Source: a bacterium
GTDB lineage: Bacteria; Bacillota; Clostridia; Lachnospirales; Lachnospiraceae
DNA length: 37,038 nucleotides
Direction: 5' to 3'
NCBI GenBank assembly: GCA_030539165.1
Contig: JAUNSO010000028.1
Location: 1-37,038 of the forward strand
Shown: piece after piece, positions 33,601-37,038 of the stretch
Numbering within the stretch: position 1 is the first letter of the stretch
Layout of the letters: every line of letters starts with the position of its first letter
Position numbers and translations under genes: made by a program
Notes under the pieces: model-generated
What the model saw: only the letters and a program-made list of their open reading frames with translations
What the model was told of the DNA's origin: nothing
The model's database searches: none

Positions 33601-33915
33601 AGTTTTAGAAGCCTGTAAGCAAATCGGACAAATGCTTATGGGCTTTCTGTTTTAATAAGAGGCAGAATGCCACGGCAACATTCGGGCACTTCCTCCGTTT
33701 TAGAGAAAAATATAAATTGATTGATACAGATTTTATTTCGTGCGTATTAAAATATGAGATTGCGGAATGATAATATTATGAAAAAGAAAATATAAATCAA
33801 AAATGACCATTGCAAAATCACAATAAATGAGATAAAATAGTTGCATTGTGTCATCACAAGAGTATAATAGTAATTGAGAAAGATAAAATCTCATAATTTA
33901 AGAGGAGTGAGTGTC
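33601..33915. other. AT-rich intergenic region before the HTH-protease-PIN module
   Basis: It holds the metA terminator (33607-33653) and then about 250 AT-rich bases without a gene. Two similar blocks, ATTG-N6-CACAA (33809-33823 and 33845-33859), are 36 bp apart. The second contains the inverted repeat TTGTG-TCAT-CACAA (33846-33859). A TATAAT (33863-33868) follows, 16 bp after a weak TTGCAT (33841-33846). These look like the operators and promoter of the module, probably bound by one of its HTH proteins. Confidence 0.5.
33607..33653 (+). terminator. metA terminator
   Basis: AGAAGCC and TAAGCA (33607-33621) pair with TGCTTA and GGGCTTTCT (33633-33648) with a small bulge and two mismatches, followed by GTTTT. 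It lies 7 bases after the metA stop. Confidence 0.75.
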
Positions 33916-34281
33916 ATGACAAAGTTTATAAGCAATGTAAACAAGTACTTGTCTGAAATGAAAATCAAACAGACTTATCTCAGCATGATTACCGGAATTG
34001 ATAAGAATAAGATGTCACGCTTATTGACTGGTTCACAAGAAGAAAGTGGCACGGATATAGAAAAAATAGCACATGGATTGGGGAAGAGTATAGAATTCTT
34101 TTTGGATGATTCTATTATTATCCCTCAGGTGGGAAGTTTTTCTATGAACAAAATAGCTTTTTATGCTGGAGAACCCTCTTATAAGCAGGAACAGGTTGCA
34201 AACCAATTGATGGAACTGATGGAGAATATCGATGAAGTGATGAGTGCAAAAAGTCGATTTGAGAATATGGCTAGGGGATAA
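33916..34281 (+). CDS. XRE-like helix-turn-helix regulator
   Basis: A 121-residue protein. A helix-turn-helix spans residues 5-60 (LSEMKIKQTYLSMITGIDKNKMSRLLTG, then DIEKIAHGLGKSIEFFL). A C-terminal helical part (KQEQVANQLMELMENIDEV) probably serves dimerisation or protein contact. I start it at ATG 33916, with GAGGAG 8 bases upstream. It ends 3 bases before the ImmA/IrrE protease. HTH plus protease pairs of this kind control phage or toxin genes: the protease cleaves the regulator on a signal. It probably binds the repeats upstream of itself. AT-rich composition separates this module from its neighbours. Confidence 0.8.
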   Translation: MTKFISNVNKYLSEMKIKQTYLSMITGIDKNKMSRLLTGSQEESGTDIEKIAHGLGKSIEFFLDDSIIIPQVGSFSMNKIAFYAGEPSYKQEQVANQLMELMENIDEVMSAKSRFENMARG

Positions 34282-34284
34282 TAG

Positions 34285-35088
34285 ATGAATGTAGAGCGTT
34301 TAAGAAAAATTATTGCATATAGTGAAAGTAACCATGAAGAGATAGACTCTAAGGTTAAAAGGTTCTGTTCATTTACAGGAACCCCATACGATAGAGATCT
34401 TCTAAATATTCTTCAGATCGTAAGGTCTTCATTTCAGAAAAAAGGATTTCTCGTTCTTGAAATGCCTTTTGCTGATGATGAGATAGGAGCACTGTGCTAT
34501 AAAGGTGATGGTTTAGGGTATGTGGTAATTAATACATCATTGCCTAAAGTGAATGCGAATTACGCTATAGCCCATGAGATCTATCATGTATTCTTTCAGA
34601 AAAGCGATTTTGTGTCTAAGGTAGAGTTTGCAGATGATCATTATTATGAACATAAAGAGGAATATGCTGCTAACTTGTTTGCAGGTATGTTGTTGATGCC
34701 AGAGATTAGTTTCAGAGGTATGTATTCAAAGTTTAAGGATGAATCTAATGGTGATGTAACGGATACAATCATCAGATTAATGTCATATTACCAAGTTCCA
34801 TATATGTCAGTATTAATTAGATGTCTGGAATTAGATTTAATGGAAGGAAATGCATTATCGGAACAGATTCTTAATATGGATAGACATCAGATAAAGCAGA
34901 AATTAGCTGACTTATGGTTAGATGAAAGTATAATGGATGCTTCAAACAAAGATGATTTTTCTCATATAGAGATTATTGTTGATAGGTTGGGAAGAGAATA
35001 TATTGAGGATGAGTATATTAATGAACGAACATTAGATAAAGTACTTCATAATATGCAAGAATTGTATGTGAAGATAAAGGGGGAGTAA
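34285..35088 (+). CDS. ImmA/IrrE family metallo-endopeptidase
   Basis: A 267-residue zinc protease of the COG2856 type. The active site HEIYH (97-101) lies in NYAIAHEIYHVFFQ. The second acidic segment, EEYAANLFAGMLLMP (about 125-139), is the family's hallmark. The C-terminal half contains an extra helical domain. ImmA in Bacillus cleaves an XRE repressor of ICEBs1. IrrE in Deinococcus cleaves a regulator after DNA damage. Here the adjacent HTH protein at 33916 is the likely target. It is 3 bases from that gene and 3 from the PIN-like gene, so all three are one transcript. Confidence 0.9.
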   Translation: MNVERLRKIIAYSESNHEEIDSKVKRFCSFTGTPYDRDLLNILQIVRSSFQKKGFLVLEMPFADDEIGALCYKGDGLGYVVINTSLPKVNANYAIAHEIYHVFFQKSDFVSKVEFADDHYYEHKEEYAANLFAGMLLMPEISFRGMYSKFKDESNGDVTDTIIRLMSYYQVPYMSVLIRCLELDLMEGNALSEQILNMDRHQIKQKLADLWLDESIMDASNKDDFSHIEIIVDRLGREYIEDEYINERTLDKVLHNMQELYVKIKGE

Positions 35089-35091
35089 GAT

Positions 35092-36030
35092 ATGGCTACG
35101 ACATATACTGAAAACCCAATTAATTTCTGCGAGATAGAAGGATTTGTCAGAACTGAGATTGATGAAATAAAGGGTGTCTTTTTCGATGCTGAAAAAGTGT
35201 TTTTTTATGATGCATGTTCTTTTCAAAGACATTCAGATTTAGCGGATAATGAAAAAGATATTCTGATAAAATATTATAGTAAATGTGGAATAGCAGTTTT
35301 CATTACAAGATGTATTTTAATGGAATTGGCATCGGATCAGCATCGTCTGATAGAGAAATACATTGAATTCATAAAAGCAATGAATCATGCTGGAGTTAGT
35401 GTTATATTATATAATGAAGAATATACATATGATATATTGGCTGAATGTTTTTCTACAAACGACAAAATAAATGAATACTTAATGTGGGCTGTTAGAACAG
35501 TAAAATCACCTGTAAGCACGATTGAAGAGACTTTGAAGGCGGATAAAAAGCTTAATTCAGAGGTCATTCTGGGAAAGAATGCAAAGTCGTCTGACTTATA
35601 CCAGAGATTTTTTAGAACAGTACGAGGAAATAAAGAACATCATGATAATTTGGGTGAAGAATTAATATCCATATGTGCACATATTTTATCATATTTGCCT
35701 AATGTTTTAGATGGAAAACTTTGTGTTTTGACTGATGACAAGGGTACAGTTGGAAAGATTGATTCTGTGATGAGAAGGACTAATCCACAGAACAGAGGTT
35801 CCAAAATTATTTTATTCAGTACACCGAAATTAGTACAACATATGTATCAAGAACATGTGGAGATATCCGAAGACGCGATGATAAATCTTATTTCGCAAGG
35901 GGCATCAGGAAATATAACGGTAATGGGAATAACAGCGTTTGATTTGAAAGTTGATGAAAAAATATCATTGACAAGTAGGGATTTGGTTCAAAAGATAATG
36001 GAACCCAATGGTATAAAAATAGTATTTTAG
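35092..36030 (+). CDS. PIN-like domain protein, probable toxin or effector
   Basis: A 312-residue protein that I do not recognise as a named family. The order of acidic residues suits a PIN-like nuclease: D40 in VFFYDACSFQRH after a beta strand, E78 in ITRCILMELAS, E189 in NLGEELISICAHIL, and D215/D216 in LCVLTDDKG. About 110 residues separate E78 from E189, more than in compact PIN toxins, so an insertion is likely. Its place after the HTH and ImmA/IrrE genes is where effector genes sit in such modules (for example the DUF4411 PIN-like family). RNA cleavage is inferred. There is no membrane segment. The HTH gene that follows begins 2 bases after its stop. Confidence 0.6.
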   Translation: MATTYTENPINFCEIEGFVRTEIDEIKGVFFDAEKVFFYDACSFQRHSDLADNEKDILIKYYSKCGIAVFITRCILMELASDQHRLIEKYIEFIKAMNHAGVSVILYNEEYTYDILAECFSTNDKINEYLMWAVRTVKSPVSTIEETLKADKKLNSEVILGKNAKSSDLYQRFFRTVRGNKEHHDNLGEELISICAHILSYLPNVLDGKLCVLTDDKGTVGKIDSVMRRTNPQNRGSKIILFSTPKLVQHMYQEHVEISEDAMINLISQGASGNITVMGITAFDLKVDEKISLTSRDLVQKIMEPNGIKIVF

Positions 36031-36032
36031 AA

Positions 36033-36413
36033 ATGAGTAGCGCGTTTGCAGAAATGCAGACGCTTTTTTATGCAGAAAATAGGGAAGGAAAGATCCCGGT
36101 GGCAGGAAGTAATGAGAATATGCTAATAAAGAGTAATTCGGATAAAGAGAAAGAAATCGTTCAAATATTAACCGAATCTAATGAAGAATTATGCCAGCAG
36201 CATGAATTGTTTCTAGCGGAGATGGAGTTTAAGCAGAAGTTAATAGACACCAGGAAATCAAATTCTATTACACAGCAGGAGGTAAGTGAACGATCAGGAC
36301 TTTCTCAACAGGCGGTCAGCAGGCTGGAAAAGGGAACAGGGGGAACGTTAGAGACAGTAATGCGTTATTTGCATGCAATAGGATATAGCCTGGAGATTAA
36401 GAGAATTCTTTAG
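36033..36413 (+). CDS. XRE-family HTH protein (HigA-like)
   Basis: A 126-residue protein. Residues 68-122 form a clear helix-turn-helix (DTRKSNSITQQEVSERSGLSQQAVSRLEKGTGGTLETVMRYLHAIGYSLEIK) like HigA antitoxins. The first 65 residues are acidic and probably disordered or partner-binding. There is no ribosome site before ATG 36033, so translation should be coupled to the PIN-like gene, which ends 2 bases earlier. An ATG at 36120 is a weaker alternative. It may be an antitoxin for the PIN-like protein or a second regulator of the module. Confidence 0.78.
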   Translation: MSSAFAEMQTLFYAENREGKIPVAGSNENMLIKSNSDKEKEIVQILTESNEELCQQHELFLAEMEFKQKLIDTRKSNSITQQEVSERSGLSQQAVSRLEKGTGGTLETVMRYLHAIGYSLEIKRIL

Positions 36414-36462
36414 ACTTAAGCAGGGGTTTTGGTGTATATTATATAGATGGAGGTATTAGAGG

Positions 36463-37038
36463 TTGAAGAGATTAATGCGGATAAAAACAAGCAAAATGAT
36501 AGCGGAACTGTTGATAATAGCCATTGTACTGACAATGAGTGGCTGTTCTTTATTAGATGCGGGCAGAGTCATTCAGGCTTTGACGGATGCAGAAACAGGA
36601 AAACAAGAAGACCAAGTCATGGCGGTAGACGGATATGATATCCTGGTGATGCCGGGCAGTGACTGGGAGCAGCGGACAGATGAGGACATCCCTTATGATC
36701 TGCAGTGTATTTACAAGAATAATGAAGCATATGCAAGCTTTTTCTATTACTTTTATATTGATATGAGTGACGGAACATCCGCGGAGGATGTTTTTGAGAT
36801 GCAGACAGATGATATCATGGGAAAAAGAGATCATGTGAAGGTCGTGGAGGATGTATCAGAGAGAGAAAATAACGGTAAGACAATCAGGTCAATTCTGTTC
36901 GAGGGAGAAAAGGATGGATATAAGAATTATTACTATGCCAATCTTGTAGAGTTCGGAGAGGCAGCAGATCAGTTTGCATGGGTCATGTTTACTTCAATGC
37001 CCTCGGATATGGAAAAGAATCGTGCTGCGTTTGATGCA
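36463..37038 (+). CDS. Lipoprotein, partial (runs off the window)
   Basis: The open frame begins at TTG 36463, with GGAGG 9 bases upstream, and continues past the end of the window; 192 codons are visible. The N-terminus has basic residues (KRLMRIKTSK), a hydrophobic run and lipobox MSGC, giving lipidation at about Cys30. The mature part (VMAVDGYDILVMPGSDWEQR, then YASFFYYFYIDMSDGTSAEDVFE) has no family I recognise. An internal ATG at 36475 lacks spacing to a ribosome site. The gene resumes chromosome-like composition after the AT-rich module. Confidence 0.7.
   Translation, partial: MKRLMRIKTSKMIAELLIIAIVLTMSGCSLLDAGRVIQALTDAETGKQEDQVMAVDGYDILVMPGSDWEQRTDEDIPYDLQCIYKNNEAYASFFYYFYIDMSDGTSAEDVFEMQTDDIMGKRDHVKVVEDVSERENNGKTIRSILFEGEKDGYKNYYYANLVEFGEAADQFAWVMFTSMPSDMEKNRAAFDA

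Noticed and set aside
1..37038. CRISPR arrays, insertion sequences, phage attachment repeats, tRNA or rRNA genes
   Set aside because: No regularly spaced repeats, transposase frames, terminal inverted repeats or tRNA-like cloverleaf sequences were noticed by eye; a tRNAscan or CRISPR search was not possible.

Overview
The window looks like chromosome of a gut-type Lachnospiraceae (Firmicutes, Clostridia). Evidence: strong AGGAGG-type ribosome binding sites, TTGACA/TATAAT promoters, TTG and GTG starts, moderate GC, sugar ABC operons without their own ATPase, and several small protein families (DUF4125, DUF4867, DUF6323, DUF6179 by recollection) that I associate with this family. No rRNA, tRNA, CRISPR array or insertion sequence was seen.

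Region 1 (1-7040): a DJ-1/PfpI protein is divergent from a WYL-type regulator. The regulator is followed by a 43-residue basic ORF overlapping a HelD-like helicase, a lipoprotein and a YhhN-like membrane protein. The helicase carries an extra C-terminal domain that reads like the N-terminal beta-sandwich of GH31 glycosidases. Region 2 (7041-10400): a co-directional set of proA, a shikimate-kinase-like gene, a second DJ-1/PfpI gene, a small acidic ORF and purN.

Region 3 (10402-17146): an AraC regulator is divergent from a carbohydrate ABC transporter (binding lipoprotein and two permeases) and a cytoplasmic GH3 glycosidase. A pair of ATAGCAAT direct repeats exactly 21 bp apart lies between them, the classic spacing for AraC half-sites. 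Region 4 (17147-24386): an acyl-CoA ligase, a xylulokinase, a ROK/XylR-type repressor, a DUF4867 cupin-like protein and an L-fucose-isomerase-like protein. Four copies of an operator, TAGTTTA-N5-TAAACTA, lie in the control regions of the ligase, kinase, repressor and DUF4867-isomerase units. This defines a small pentose regulon with a non-canonical isomerase. GH3 in region 3 could release the pentose that region 4 consumes.

Region 5 (24392-33600): housekeeping and orphan genes: DUF4125, a FliD-C-like orphan, TrmO, an ECF sigma/anti-sigma pair, DUF6323 with DUF6179, Lgt, a MATE pump, thiamine pyrophosphokinase and MetA. Region 6 (33601-36413): a visibly AT-rich four-gene module of HTH, ImmA/IrrE zinc protease, PIN-like protein and HTH. 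It is the best candidate here for a little-described toxin-antitoxin or defence system. The window ends inside a lipoprotein gene.
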